NCBI RefSeq assembly: GCF_002261215.1 | Contig: NZ_NEVS01000004.1 | Coordinates: 1,736,001-1,800,000, forward strand | Source: Bordetella genomosp. 11 | GTDB lineage: Bacteria; Pseudomonadota; Gammaproteobacteria; Burkholderiales; Burkholderiaceae_B | Direction: 5' to 3' | Length of the DNA: 64,000 nucleotides | The notes under the pieces: model-generated | Told to the model about the DNA's origin: nothing | Database searches by the model: none | The model's input: only the letters and a program-made list of their open reading frames with translations | Part shown: positions 52,756-62,282 of the stretch, piece after piece | Position numbering within the stretch: position 1 is the first letter of the stretch | How the letters are laid out: each line of letters starts with the position of its first letter | Translations under genes and position numbers: made by a program

Positions 52756-53610
52756 ATGCCCTCCACGACGTCCCTTTGGCCCAACGGCGCCCGTACCGCC
52801 GTCGTCCTGACATTCCTGGTTGAAAGCTGGTCCGAGGGGAAGGCGCCGCCCTATTCCCCAATGACCAGCCCGCCCCGGCCCGGGGCGCTGGACCTGACCG
52901 GTATCCAGTGGTCCGAATACGGCGCCCGCGCCGGCGCCTATCGGCTCATGCGCCTGGCGCGCGACCATGGCCTGCCCGCCACCTTCTGCGTCAACGCCCG
53001 CGTGGCGGAGCTATTTCCGTCAGTGGTCAAACAGATCCTCGAATCCGGCTTCGAACTGGCCGGCCACAACTACGCCCAGGATCAGGTGCTGCCCGGCCTG
53101 GACGAGAAGGAAGAGCGCGAGGTGATCCAATGCAGCCTGGATATCCTGGAGCGCGTGTCGGGCGTGCGTCCTTGCGGCTGGCTGAGTTCGACGATCGCGG
53201 TTACGGAACGCACATCGTCGCTGTTGGCCGAGGCCGGCATGCTGTGGCATGGCGACTACAACTACCTGGACCTGCCCTGCAAGCTGGACACCCCGAATGG
53301 GGGCCTGGTGGCGATTCCGCACAGCGACTACGCCGACAACCGCGTGCTGCGCGCCTCGCCGCGCGACTTCCTGCAGTGCTACCTGGACACCTTCGAATAC
53401 CTGCACCGCAAGGAACCGAACGGCTTCATCAACATCACCATGCACGGCCACTTCGGCGGGCGGCCGCTGGTGAGCGCCATGCTTGACCGGATCCTGACGC
53501 ATCTACGGTCCTTTCCCGATGTGTGGTTCCCGCGCCATGACGAACTGGCGCACTGGGTGAACCGGAACGACATCCGCGAACTGAGCTATGTCGATCGATT
53601 CCAGCTATAG
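52756..53610 (+). CDS. NodB-fold (polysaccharide deacetylase family) amidohydrolase
   Basis: Protein of 284 aa with the NodB homology fold. The metal-binding Asp pair normally in TFDDG is replaced by FLVESWSEG, and the second motif is GHNYAQDQ with a single His, H104. This pattern resembles PuuE allantoinase and cyclic imidases, which use this fold without the usual deacetylase metal site. No signal peptide is seen, also against a cell-wall role. Followed by a Bug gene 97 bases on. A cyclic amide or imide hydrolase is the best guess. Confidence 0.82.
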   Translation: MPSTTSLWPNGARTAVVLTFLVESWSEGKAPPYSPMTSPPRPGALDLTGIQWSEYGARAGAYRLMRLARDHGLPATFCVNARVAELFPSVVKQILESGFELAGHNYAQDQVLPGLDEKEEREVIQCSLDILERVSGVRPCGWLSSTIAVTERTSSLLAEAGMLWHGDYNYLDLPCKLDTPNGGLVAIPHSDYADNRVLRASPRDFLQCYLDTFEYLHRKEPNGFINITMHGHFGGRPLVSAMLDRILTHLRSFPDVWFPRHDELAHWVNRNDIRELSYVDRFQL

Positions 53611-53707
53611 CGGTAAGGGCGGCCCGTCGACCACGCGCGCGACGGCCGGTGCCCGCACGCCGGACGCGCGAACGAACAGGCCGCCTGGGCGGACAGGAGG
53701 ATATATC

Positions 53708-54679
53708 GTGAACCCCATCATCCGCCTGGCCGTCGCGGCCTTGTGCGCCGCGCCGCTCGCGGCCTGGAGCCAGTCCTCGTATCCGGACCATGCCATCCGC
53801 ATGGTGGTCCCCTTCTCCGTCGGCGGCGCCGCGGATACCGTGGCGCGTTCCGTCGCCCAGCGCATGGGGATGGACATGGGGCAAAGCGTGATCGTCGACA
53901 ATCGCGCCGGCGGCAACAGCCTGATCGGCTCGGATTTCGTCGCCCGCGCGCAGCCGGACGGCTATACCCTGCTGATGCAGGTGGGACCGCCCCACACCAC
54001 CCTCCCGTTCTTCACCCGCAACATGCCTTTCGATCCGGTCAAGGACTTCACTCCCATCGCGATCGTCGGCACGGCGCCACAGGCGCTGGTGGTCAACGCG
54101 TCGATGCCCATCGGCAGCGTCAAGGAACTGATCGCCTATACCAAGGCCCATCCGGGGAAAATGTCCTATGCCACCGCGGGCATAGGCACCTCGGAACATC
54201 TGGGCGGGCAATTGCTCAACGCGATGGCCGGCATCGACATGATGCATGTGCCCTACAAGGGAGGCGCGCCGGCACTGAACGACGTGGTCGGCGGCCAGGT
54301 GCCCGTGGGCATTCTGGTGTTGTCCAACGTTCTGCCCTTCGTCAAGACGGGCAAGCTCAAGGTCCTGGGGGTATTGGAGGCGCAGCGCGCCACCGCCGCC
54401 CCGGATGTTCCCACCCTGGCCGAGGCAGGCGTACCGGGTTTCGCATTGCCGGCCACCTGGGTCGGCCTGCTGGCACCCGCCAAGCTGTCCCCACCGCTGC
54501 TGGCCAAGCTGCACGACGAAGTCGAGAAGGCCATCCGAGCCCCAGCCGTTCGTGAACAGTTGGACACCGCCGGCTTCGAGGTCGCCACCGGCTCGGCGGC
54601 GGAATTCGATCGCCTGATACGGAACGGCACCTCGGCCTATCAAGGGATCGTGGAAAAGGCCGGCATCCAGCCAGAGTGA
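53708..54679 (+). CDS. Bug/TctC family periplasmic solute-binding protein
   Basis: Receptor of 323 aa. GTG start at 53708, chosen because AGGAGG (53695-53700) lies seven bases before it and the signal peptide (VNPIIRLAVAALCAAPLAAWS-QSSYP) starts there. An ATG at 53588 would add 40 unrelated residues. MVVPFSVGGAADTVARS, VIVDNRAGGNS, AQPDGYTLLMQ and HVPYKGGAPALNDVVGG. Likely receptor for the substrate of the preceding hydrolase. Convergent with the alcohol dehydrogenase gene (17 bases apart). Confidence 0.92.
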   Translation: MNPIIRLAVAALCAAPLAAWSQSSYPDHAIRMVVPFSVGGAADTVARSVAQRMGMDMGQSVIVDNRAGGNSLIGSDFVARAQPDGYTLLMQVGPPHTTLPFFTRNMPFDPVKDFTPIAIVGTAPQALVVNASMPIGSVKELIAYTKAHPGKMSYATAGIGTSEHLGGQLLNAMAGIDMMHVPYKGGAPALNDVVGGQVPVGILVLSNVLPFVKTGKLKVLGVLEAQRATAAPDVPTLAEAGVPGFALPATWVGLLAPAKLSPPLLAKLHDEVEKAIRAPAVREQLDTAGFEVATGSAAEFDRLIRNGTSAYQGIVEKAGIQPE

Positions 54680-54696
54680 AGCAGCGGATCCCCACA

Positions 54697-55716
54697 TCAC
54701 TGTCCCGGGATCAACACCACCCTGAAGCGCGCCTTGCCGCTGATCATCCGGTCGTAGGCCTCCGGCGCCCGCGACAGCGGGTATTCCTCGATCATCGGCT
54801 TCACGCCCGACAGCGCGCTGAAGGCCAGGGTCTCCTGCGAATCCGCTGCGGTGCCTGAAGGCCAGCCCTGCACCGAATTGCGTTGGCTGATGAACTGGGC
54901 GATGGGCACCTCTACGGGTTCCTGCGACACCCCCACGAAAACCAGTTTGCCGTTCGGCCCCAGGCCGCCGATCGCGGCGCTCATGGCCTTGCCGCTGGTG
55001 GCGGTTGCCAGGATCACGCGCGCGCCCCCCAGCGCCTGCAACGTCTCGGCGACATTCTGCGATTGGCTGTCGATGTAATGGTGGGCGCCCAATTCTTTCG
55101 CCAGCGGCGCCTTGTCCTGGCCGCGCGCGATCGCGACCGTCACGTAGCCCATCCGGCGGGCGAACTGCACGCCCAGGTGGCCCAGGCCGCCTATGCCCAG
55201 CACCGCGACCACATCGCCGGCGCGCGCGCCGCTATTGCGCAAGGCATTGAACGTGGTGATGCCCGCGCAAAGCAGGGGCGCGGCATCGACATCGGACAGG
55301 TCGTCCGGGATCCGCGCGAGGGTCTCGCGGGGCGCCACCATGTAATCCGCGTAGCCGCCGTCATAGCTGATGCCGGGGACCTGCGCGGTCTTGCACAGCA
55401 CGAAATCGCCATGACGGCAGTTCTCGCAGTGGCCGCAGTGGCCGCCGTGCCAACCCACCCCGACACGCTGGCCCACCTGCCATTCCTCGACACCGTCGCC
55501 CACCTTGTCTACCACGCCGGCGATCTCATGGCCAGGAACGCGCGGCAACTGCAGGCCCGGCCACTGCCCTTCCTTGGTGAAGGCATCGCTATGGCATATC
55601 CCGCATGCCTGCACCTTGATCCGCACATGTCCGGCGGGCGGCTCGGGCACGTCGCGTTCGACGACTTCCAACGGACCGCCTGCCTTCGTCACCTGTACTG
55701 CCTGCATTCTGCGCAT
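54697..55716 (-). CDS. Zinc-dependent alcohol dehydrogenase
   Basis: Medium-chain dehydrogenase of 339 aa. Catalytic zinc ligands: Cys in CGICHSD and His in PGHEIAGVV; structural zinc by the four Cys of CGHCENCRHGDFVLC. Cofactor loop VLGIGGLGHLGVQFA. The start at 55716 is supported by AGGAG seven bases upstream. The AdhP/cinnamyl-alcohol group acts on primary alcohols and aldehydes. It is divergent from the Hsp70-like gene, with about 220 bases between; no operator is obvious there. Confidence 0.93.
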   Translation of the reverse strand: MRRMQAVQVTKAGGPLEVVERDVPEPPAGHVRIKVQACGICHSDAFTKEGQWPGLQLPRVPGHEIAGVVDKVGDGVEEWQVGQRVGVGWHGGHCGHCENCRHGDFVLCKTAQVPGISYDGGYADYMVAPRETLARIPDDLSDVDAAPLLCAGITTFNALRNSGARAGDVVAVLGIGGLGHLGVQFARRMGYVTVAIARGQDKAPLAKELGAHHYIDSQSQNVAETLQALGGARVILATATSGKAMSAAIGGLGPNGKLVFVGVSQEPVEVPIAQFISQRNSVQGWPSGTAADSQETLAFSALSGVKPMIEEYPLSRAPEAYDRMISGKARFRVVLIPGQ

Positions 55717-55933
55717 GGGTCTTCTCCTGAAAAAGAGGTATCCTTCGCGCGGCCTGCCGCGAACCGCGGAACCAGGACGATACCCCGTCCCCCCCGAACA
55801 GCGGTACCCCCTTAAGGCATCAGGCGTAAACCACGCGCCTTTGGGCAGGATCTCGTCAGGCCCTGCCCCGTACAATCGCCCCTTCAGCCTGGTAACGCGC
55901 TTGGCGCCGGAACGGCGCGGGACATTCGCATCG

Positions 55934-57199
55934 ATGACTTCTTTTTCTCCCGCCCTCGCCTGCGGAATCGATTTCGGCACCTCCAATTCCGCCGTGGGAT
56001 GGAAACGGCCCGGCCATCCAGCCTTGCTGTCCCTGGAGGATGGCAAGCCGACCATGCCGTCGGCCATCTTTTTCCATGACGAAGACGCGGAGGTCAGCTA
56101 CGGCCGCGCGGCGCTGGCGGACTACCTGGCCGGCTACGAGGGCCGCCTGATGCGGTCGATGAAGAATCTGCTGGGCAGTTCGCTGATCGACGGCCATACC
56201 GAGATACGCGGCCGCGGCGTGCCGTTCCGCACGCTGCTGACGCACTTCATCGCGCAGTTGCGGCTGCGCGCGCAACAGGCGGCGGGACGCGAATTCACCA
56301 GCGCGGTGTTCGGCCGGCCGGCGTATTTCGTCGACGGCGATCCGGCAGCCGACCAGCAGGCCCAGGACACCCTGGGCGAAATCGCGCGGTCGGTCGGATT
56401 CACCGACATCGAGTTCCAGTACGAACCGCTGGCCGCGGCCTTCGACTACGAGTCGCAGATCTCCAGCGAGGAACTCGTCCTGGTCGTGGACATCGGCGGC
56501 GGGACATCGGATTTCTCGCTGATCCGCCTGGGCCCCAGCCGCGCCGCCCTGCCCGACCGCCGGGCCGACATCCTGGCCCACGGCGGCGTTCACATCGGCG
56601 GCGGCGATTTCGACCGGCACCTGAACCTGCACGCCTTCATGCCGCTGCTGGGCCTGGGCAGCAAGCTGCGCAGCGGCAAGGACGTACCCTCCACGCAGTA
56701 CCTGAACCTGGCCTCGTGGCACACGATCAACTTCGCGTACACCAACAAGGCGTGGGAACATTTGTCCTATATCCGCGCCAATGCCGGCGAGCGCGACAAG
56801 ATCGACCTGCTGCTCAGCCTGGTCAAGGAACGCGCCGGCCACTGGCTGTCGCTGCAGGTCGAAAAGGCGAAGATCGATCTGTCCGAAACGGCCGCCGCCC
56901 GAGCCGACCTGGAACGGATTTCCGCCGGCCTGTCGCTGGACCTGACGCGCGCCGACCTGGACGACGCCACCGCGCCGCTTATCGAGCGCATCGAGAACAC
57001 CGTCGCCGCCCTGCTGCGCGATGCGGACATCGACGCGGGCGGCATCGACACCGTGTTTTTCACCGGAGGCTCCAGCCGGGTTTCGCAATTGCGCGAGCGC
57101 ATTTCCGCCCTGCTGCCCGATGCCCGCAGCGTCGAGGGCGATCTGTTCGGCAGCATCGGCGCCGGTCTCGCGCTCGATGCGGCGCGCAAATTCGGCTGA
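55934..57199 (+). CDS. yegD: Hsp70 family protein, YegD-like
   Basis: Protein of 421 aa with only the ATPase half of Hsp70. CGIDFGTSNSAVGW is phosphate loop 1, VLVVDIGGGTSDFSL phosphate loop 2, and FFTGGSSRVSQLRE the adenosine motif. It lacks the substrate-binding and lid domains of DnaK, as does E. coli YegD (450 aa). The function of this group is unknown. A small unknown gene follows 22 bases later and may be its partner. Confidence 0.9.
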   Translation: MTSFSPALACGIDFGTSNSAVGWKRPGHPALLSLEDGKPTMPSAIFFHDEDAEVSYGRAALADYLAGYEGRLMRSMKNLLGSSLIDGHTEIRGRGVPFRTLLTHFIAQLRLRAQQAAGREFTSAVFGRPAYFVDGDPAADQQAQDTLGEIARSVGFTDIEFQYEPLAAAFDYESQISSEELVLVVDIGGGTSDFSLIRLGPSRAALPDRRADILAHGGVHIGGGDFDRHLNLHAFMPLLGLGSKLRSGKDVPSTQYLNLASWHTINFAYTNKAWEHLSYIRANAGERDKIDLLLSLVKERAGHWLSLQVEKAKIDLSETAAARADLERISAGLSLDLTRADLDDATAPLIERIENTVAALLRDADIDAGGIDTVFFTGGSSRVSQLRERISALLPDARSVEGDLFGSIGAGLALDAARKFG

Positions 57200-57221
57200 C
57201 GGCCGGACACAGGGGATATCG

Positions 57222-57644
57222 ATGACGCAGGCGTGGCAGTATCAGGTGCGGATCACCGTGACGCAGGAATTGGCCGAGGCCTGCCGCGACCATCGCGACA
57301 CCCCGCCGCTTGCCCGCTTGCGCGACGTCCTGCGCGCGCACCGCGCGACCTTCGCTTCCCAGTACGACGCCTTCGCCGCTTATGTGGCCGAAGCGGAGCG
57401 CGAAGGCGTACAGGACTACCCGCTATACCAGTGGACCCTGGACACCATTCGCAATCCGGACAAGGAATCGAAGTACCGGCGGGTCCTTACCGTGTACGTG
57501 GACGGCCGGGAAGTCTACGAAGAAGACATCGCGGATGCCCTGCTGGCAAGCCTGTCGGCCCTGGGCGAGCCCGACGGCATCGTGGCCGTGCGCAAGATCG
57601 ACACGAATCCCGCCAACAGCCCGCAGCCGCCGCGCGGCGGCTAG
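57222..57644 (+). CDS. Conserved-looking hypothetical protein, 140 aa
   Basis: Soluble protein of 140 aa rich in charged residues, with an N-terminal WQYQVRITVTQELAEACRD strand-helix and a central YRRVLTVYVDGREVYEEDI strand pair. No known motif. It is 22 bases after the Hsp70-like gene and overlaps the end of the oxidase operon by 4 bases, tail to tail. A role with the YegD-like protein is suggested only by position. Confidence 0.72.
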   Translation: MTQAWQYQVRITVTQELAEACRDHRDTPPLARLRDVLRAHRATFASQYDAFAAYVAEAEREGVQDYPLYQWTLDTIRNPDKESKYRRVLTVYVDGREVYEEDIADALLASLSALGEPDGIVAVRKIDTNPANSPQPPRGG

Positions 57645-57988
57645 CGCGAGGCGGCGGGGCCAGCCCGCCCGGCAGCGGAGGCCGGCGCCATGTCGCGGGT
57701 GTAGAAATCCACCCCGCTGAGCGCGAACATCACGACCAGCATCACCGTGGCGATGACGCAGATCATGCGCGGCACGGCGTGGGGACTGGCCAGATGCATG
57801 AAGAAAACGGCGATCAGCACGGCCTTGATGCCGGCGATCAGGATGTTGACCGCCATGTTGGCGGCGCCCAAGGGGATATAGGCCGTGCCGACGGTTAGCG
57901 CGGCAAACAGTATCAGCGCCAGCCATACCACGGCCACGCGCAGCAATCGGCGCCGAAGCCCCATGGGTTCCATCGCGGCGCCCGTCAT
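57641..57988 (-). CDS. ctaF: Cytochrome c oxidase subunit IV family protein
   Basis: Membrane protein of 115 aa with three helices: about 15-37, 43-64 (AVNILIAGIKAVLIAVFFMH) and 73-92. The KAVLIAVFFMHL pattern in helix 2 is typical of bacterial subunit IV. The ATG at 57988 follows GGAGGGCG and overlaps subunit III by 4 bases. It ends the respiratory operon. Confidence 0.85.
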   Translation of the reverse strand: MTGAAMEPMGLRRRLLRVAVVWLALILFAALTVGTAYIPLGAANMAVNILIAGIKAVLIAVFFMHLASPHAVPRMICVIATVMLVVMFALSGVDFYTRDMAPASAAGRAGPAASR

Positions 57989-58617
57989 GACGCCCTCCCC
58001 GCCAGGTACAGGATGGGAAACAGGAACACCCAGACGACATCGACGAAGTGCCAATACAGCGCGGTGGCTTCCAGGCGCCGCGCCAGCGGGACCGCCGGTG
58101 CCCGCGCCGCTTGCCACTGCACGACCAGGACCAGGCAGATTCCCACCGTCAAATGCAGCGCGTGCAGTCCGGTTGCCACGAAATACAGGAAGAAAAACAG
58201 GCGCGCGCCCATTTCCCCCGACAGGCCGGCCGCGTGGAACGAGGGGCCGGGAAACAGCCCCTCGCGCAGGTCCTTGGCGTACTCGTAGCCCTTGATCGCC
58301 AGGAAGGCGCAGCCCAGGACGACGGTCAACCACATCAGCCGCCGGGCAAGGCGCATGGCGCCGTCGCGCACGCACTCGGTCGACATCGCGATCGCGGCGC
58401 TGCTGGTCAGCAGCACCATGGTGTTGATCGTGCCCAGCAGGACATCGGTGTGGCGGCCGGCCGCGATGAATGCCTCCGGCAGATGCAGGCGGCCGACCGC
58501 ATAGGCCAGGAAGATCGGGCCGAAGAACATTATCTCGGTGGCCAGGAATACCCACATGCCCAGGCGAGCCTGATAGGCGCGGGCGGTATCCGGGATATCC
58601 AGCGCGGCTTCGGTCAT
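57985..58617 (-). CDS. ctaE: Cytochrome c oxidase subunit III
   Basis: Membrane protein of 210 aa with five helices in place of seven, as in CyoC-type and many caa3-type subunits [19 protein letters not shown] at the start and the late [18 protein letters not shown] are family signatures; [14 protein letters not shown] is the middle helix. It overlaps subunit I and subunit IV by 4 bases each. Confidence 0.93.
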   Translation of the reverse strand: MTEAALDIPDTARAYQARLGMWVFLATEIMFFGPIFLAYAVGRLHLPEAFIAAGRHTDVLLGTINTMVLLTSSAAIAMSTECVRDGAMRLARRLMWLTVVLGCAFLAIKGYEYAKDLREGLFPGPSFHAAGLSGEMGARLFFFLYFVATGLHALHLTVGICLVLVVQWQAARAPAVPLARRLEATALYWHFVDVVWVFLFPILYLAGRAS

Positions 58618-60221
58618 GGGGCACTCCCGGATGCCGAACCGCGGGACGCATAGTCATAGACATCGTGGTGCCCGTCGGGCGGCGCATCGAAGTTGTTCTT
58701 GGGCGGCGGCGAGCGCGTATGCCATTCCAGCCCGCTGGCGTTCCAGGGGTTGTCCCCCGCCGGCCGGCCCTTGAACCAGGCCCACAGGAAGTAGCACAGC
58801 GGCAGCACATAGCCCACGGCCAGGACCGCCGCGCCCATCGAAGACAGGATGTTCAGCACCTGGAATTCCGGCGGGTAGGCATGGTAGCGGCGCGGCATGC
58901 CCTCGTAGCCCAGGATGTACTGCGGGAAGAAAGTCAGGTTAAAGCCGATAAAGATCGTAATGGCCGCGATGCGCCCGAGCATTTCCGGGTACATCCGCCC
59001 GCTGATCTTCGGCCACCAGAAATGCAGTCCGCCGAGGTAGGCCATGACCGCGCCGCCCACCATGATGTAGTGGAAATGCGCGACGACGAAATACGTGTCG
59101 GTCACATGCACGTCGATCGCCAGGGTCGCCAGGAACAGGCCGGTCAGCCCGCCCACCATGAACAGCCCGACGAAGCCCAGCGCGTACAGCATGGGCGCGC
59201 CGAAGGTAATCGTGCCCTTGTACAGCGTCGCGGTCCAGTTGAATACCTTGATGGCCGACGGCACGGCGACCAGGAAACTGAGCAGCGAGAAGGTCATATT
59301 GGCGTAGACGGACTGGCCGCTGACGAACATATGATGTCCCCAGACCAGGAAGCCGATCGCCGCGATGCCGATGATGGCGTAGGCCATGCTGCGATAGCCG
59401 AAGACGCGCTTGCGCGCGAAGCAGGGAATGATTTCGCTGGCCACGCCCATGGCGGGCAGCACCATGATATAGACCGCCGGGTGCGAGTAGAACCAGAACA
59501 AATGCTGGAACAGCAGCGGATCGCCGCCCAGTTGCGGGTCGAAGAAGCCGATGCCGAAAAGGCGCTCGGCCGCGAGCAGCAGCAAGGTGATCGCCAGGAC
59601 GGGCGTGGCCAGCACCAGGATGATGCTGGTGGCGTAGTTCGCCCAGACGAACAGGGGCATGCGAAACCAGCCCATGCCCGGCGCGCGCATGGTATGCACG
59701 GTCACGATGAAGTTCAGCCCGGTCAGGATGGACGAGAATCCCACGATAAAGACACCGAACAGCGTGATCACCACATTGCTGTGCGAGAACATCGTGGAGA
59801 ACGGCGTGTAGAAAGTCCAGCCGGTGTCCACGCCGCCCAGCACCAGCGCCGCCAGCGTGAAAGCGCCGCCGATCACATAGAGATACCAGCTCGTCAGGTT
59901 CAGGCGCGGGAAGGCGACCTCTTCCGCCCCCACCATAAGCGGCATGAGGAAATTGCCCAGTACCGACGGGATGGACGGGATCAGGAACATCCACACCATG
60001 ATTACGCCATGCGCGGTGAACAGCTTGTTGTACGTGTCCGCGCTGACCAGGTCGCCTTGCGGCGTGACCAGCTCCAGCCGCATCAGCGCGGCCGCGCATC
60101 CGCCTATGGCGAAGAACGCGGTGATGCTGACGGCATACAGGATCGCGATGCGCTTGTGGTCCCGCGTCAGCAGCCAGGAGCGCAGGGTATAGCCCTCGTT
60201 CAGGTAGGTATGCGGCGTCAT
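58614..60221 (-). CDS. ctaD: Cytochrome c oxidase subunit I, A2-type
   Basis: Haem-copper oxidase core of 535 aa with 12 helices. H71 (TAHGVIM) is a low-spin haem ligand; H247 and Tyr251 (YSHPAVY) and H296-H297 (WGHHMF) form the CuB site. K325 (PSAIKVFNW) marks the K channel. The Glu of the A1-type motif HPEVY is absent (A249) and Tyr-Ser precede His, the A2-type pattern. The D-channel Asp position is E101 (GAEEVAFP). It overlaps both neighbours by 4 bases. Confidence 0.95.
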   Translation of the reverse strand: MTPHTYLNEGYTLRSWLLTRDHKRIAILYAVSITAFFAIGGCAAALMRLELVTPQGDLVSADTYNKLFTAHGVIMVWMFLIPSIPSVLGNFLMPLMVGAEEVAFPRLNLTSWYLYVIGGAFTLAALVLGGVDTGWTFYTPFSTMFSHSNVVITLFGVFIVGFSSILTGLNFIVTVHTMRAPGMGWFRMPLFVWANYATSIILVLATPVLAITLLLLAAERLFGIGFFDPQLGGDPLLFQHLFWFYSHPAVYIMVLPAMGVASEIIPCFARKRVFGYRSMAYAIIGIAAIGFLVWGHHMFVSGQSVYANMTFSLLSFLVAVPSAIKVFNWTATLYKGTITFGAPMLYALGFVGLFMVGGLTGLFLATLAIDVHVTDTYFVVAHFHYIMVGGAVMAYLGGLHFWWPKISGRMYPEMLGRIAAITIFIGFNLTFFPQYILGYEGMPRRYHAYPPEFQVLNILSSMGAAVLAVGYVLPLCYFLWAWFKGRPAGDNPWNASGLEWHTRSPPPKNNFDAPPDGHHDVYDYASRGSASGSAP

Positions 60222-61165
60222 TGCGGGGCGGCCTCTTTGTCGCGGTCGGACTTCAGGTAGGCGACCAGCGCCATCAGCTGCGCTTCGTCGAACTGGCCGG
60301 CGAACGAAGGCATGATGGGCGCATAGCCCGCCACCACGTCCTTGCGTGGCTCCAGGATGGAATCGCGGATATAGGTTTCGTCCGCGACGACCATGCGGCC
60401 GTCCTGCAGAAAAACCCGGCGCGCGAACAGATGGTTCAGGTCCGGCGCGTGGACGGTGGCGCGCGCATCGTGGCAGCCCGCGCAGCCATGTTCGCGGAAC
60501 AGCTGGTAGCCCCGCTGGACCAGGCCCGGTCCTTCGCTACCCTGGGCCAGCCAGCGCGAGAATTGCTCCGGCGGCATGGCGACGATGCCGCCCCCCATCG
60601 ATGCATGATCGGTGCCGCAGAATTCCGCGCACAGCAGATGATAGGTGCCGGGGCGCGTGGCGGTGAACCAGAGCGCGGTGTAGCGACCTGGCACCACATC
60701 CTGCTTGATGCGGAATTCCGGGACGTAGAAGCTGTGGATGACGTCCTGCGACGTCATCAGCAGCCGTACCGGCCTGCCCACCGGCACGTGCAGTTCGTCG
60801 ATCTCGCGCTTGCCGTTGGCATGCTCCAGCGTCCATACCCATTGCTTGGCGACCACATAAACCGGCATGGCGTCGTCGGGCGGATGCGTCAGGGCGCTAT
60901 AGGTATACGCGCCCCATGCGTAAAGGCCGATGAAGGCCAGCAGCGGCGCGATGGTCCAGGTCCACTCCAGGCCATTGCCGTGTTCGGGCGCGTTGCGCCG
61001 ATCCGCGCGCGAGCCCTTGCGATAGCGCACGCAGAAGATGACCGCCAGCGCGGTCAACAATAGGGCCATGAACCCGGAGAGCCCGAGCAGGCTGTAGAAC
61101 AGCGCGTCGGTATGACGGGCCATCGTCGAGGCGGCGACCGGCATCAGGGAAGGCGTGGACGTCAT
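60218..61165 (-). CDS. ctaC: Cytochrome c oxidase subunit II with fused cytochrome c (caa3-type)
   Basis: Protein of 315 aa. Two N-terminal helices, then the cupredoxin domain with the CuA site [12 protein letters not shown], then a C-terminal cytochrome c domain with the haem motif CAGCH (HGCAGCHDA) and the late Met ligand region [10 protein letters not shown]. The fusion defines a caa3-type oxidase. GTG/ATG choices upstream read another frame; the ATG at 61165 overlaps the SCO gene by 4 bases. Confidence 0.93.
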   Translation of the reverse strand: MTSTPSLMPVAASTMARHTDALFYSLLGLSGFMALLLTALAVIFCVRYRKGSRADRRNAPEHGNGLEWTWTIAPLLAFIGLYAWGAYTYSALTHPPDDAMPVYVVAKQWVWTLEHANGKREIDELHVPVGRPVRLLMTSQDVIHSFYVPEFRIKQDVVPGRYTALWFTATRPGTYHLLCAEFCGTDHASMGGGIVAMPPEQFSRWLAQGSEGPGLVQRGYQLFREHGCAGCHDARATVHAPDLNHLFARRVFLQDGRMVVADETYIRDSILEPRKDVVAGYAPIMPSFAGQFDEAQLMALVAYLKSDRDKEAAPQ

Positions 61166-61968
61166 GCGCGGCTCCCCTTGCGGCCGCGGCGGCGCAGGAT
61201 GAACAGCCCGGACAACAGGGCCACCAACGTGCCCAGACCTGCGGCGCGGGCCATGGCCATCGCGGCGACGTTGTAGCGTCCGGTGGCCGGGTCGTAGTGG
61301 GAGCACAGCAGCACCAGCCGGTCGGCCAGGCCGCCCACCTTGCCATGGGACGCCTCCACCAGCGCGAGCCTGACGTCGCGCTCGCTGAAGCCCAATCCCA
61401 GGAAGTACCGCGAGATCCGGCCCTCCGGGGTCAGGACCGCGAAGCCGGCCGGATGATAGTACTGGCCGGTATCCGCATCGCGCCGATAGGGGAATCCCAC
61501 GGCATCGGTCAGGGCGGCGATCGCGGCCGGTGTGGCGGTCAGCAGGTGCAGCCGCGCGGCATCCGGCGCAGCCGTGCCCGGCCCTGTCGGCGCGGGGCCG
61601 CCGGCGTTCATCAGGCCGCTGTAATAGCCGTATTTGCGCGCGGCATCGGCAGGCGTCTCCGATGGATCGATGCTGACCGCCACCACCTGGAACGGCACGG
61701 CGACGCCGCGCACGCGTTCCAGGACCGCGTCCATCAGGGTGGAGCACAGCATAGGGCAGCGGTAGTAACCCAGCACGAAGATGACCGGGCCCTTGCCGAG
61801 GTAATCGGCGATGGCGACGGAGCGGCCGTCCTGGTCGCGCAGGCCCGCGACCGGCGGGATGGCCCGGCCGGGGTGCTGGCGGAATTCCAGCGATGCCGGG
61901 TCCGGCGGGGCCGCCGCGGCGATCCGCGCCAGGACCAGGCATAGCAGCAGCAGCGCCAGGCGCTTCAT
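61162..61968 (-). CDS. SCO1/SenC family copper chaperone
   Basis: Protein of 268 aa. After a signal peptide (cleavage near AAA-APPDPASL) comes the thioredoxin-like fold with YRCPMLC (CxxxC) and the distal copper-ligand His in YYHPAGF. A hydrophobic segment near the C-terminus (LGTLVALLSGLFIL) and a basic tail form a C-terminal membrane anchor, unusual for SCO proteins, which are normally anchored at the N-terminus. It would load the CuA site of subunit II. Confidence 0.88.
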   Translation of the reverse strand: MKRLALLLLCLVLARIAAAAPPDPASLEFRQHPGRAIPPVAGLRDQDGRSVAIADYLGKGPVIFVLGYYRCPMLCSTLMDAVLERVRGVAVPFQVVAVSIDPSETPADAARKYGYYSGLMNAGGPAPTGPGTAAPDAARLHLLTATPAAIAALTDAVGFPYRRDADTGQYYHPAGFAVLTPEGRISRYFLGLGFSERDVRLALVEASHGKVGGLADRLVLLCSHYDPATGRYNVAAMAMARAAGLGTLVALLSGLFILRRRGRKGSRA

Positions 61969-62282
61969 GGCCGGGCCCCTTCCGCCACGGCCTGCATGGC
62001 CTGGTCCAGGGGGATGCGCGCGATGCCCGCCTGCCGGTCGACCCAGCCGTAGCCTTCCGTCAGCTTGCGCTTGGCCGCCAGGTAGTGCGCCATGTCCTCT
62101 TGCGGACGGCGTTCCAGCAGCGGGCCCGATATCCACGACCGCGGCGCCGCGTCCCTGCCGGGCGGACGATCGTCGGCCCACCGCGAGGTCAGCAGCGCGG
62201 CACCCGCCACCACCGCCACCAGGACGATGATTCCGGCAACGCCGATCCGGGTGACGCGCTTGACATCGATGCCGTCACGCAT
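61965..62282 (-). CDS. Small membrane-anchored hypothetical protein in oxidase operon
   Basis: Protein of 105 aa: one N-terminal helix (GVAGIIVLVAVVAGAALL, about 14-32) followed by a periplasmic-facing part with AHYLAAKRKLTEGYGWVDR near the C-terminus. The YGWVDRQAGIARIPLDQAM segment resembles small proteins of alternative complex III / oxidase operons. It overlaps ActF by 8 bases and SCO by 4. The GGAAGGAAC site supports the ATG at 62282. Confidence 0.75.
   Translation of the reverse strand: MRDGIDVKRVTRIGVAGIIVLVAVVAGAALLTSRWADDRPPGRDAAPRSWISGPLLERRPQEDMAHYLAAKRKLTEGYGWVDRQAGIARIPLDQAMQAVAEGARP

Noticed and set aside
58470..60260. A 596-codon plus-strand open frame
   Set aside because: It is opposite the cytochrome oxidase subunit I and III genes, whose metal-binding motifs are intact; the antisense product has no domain.
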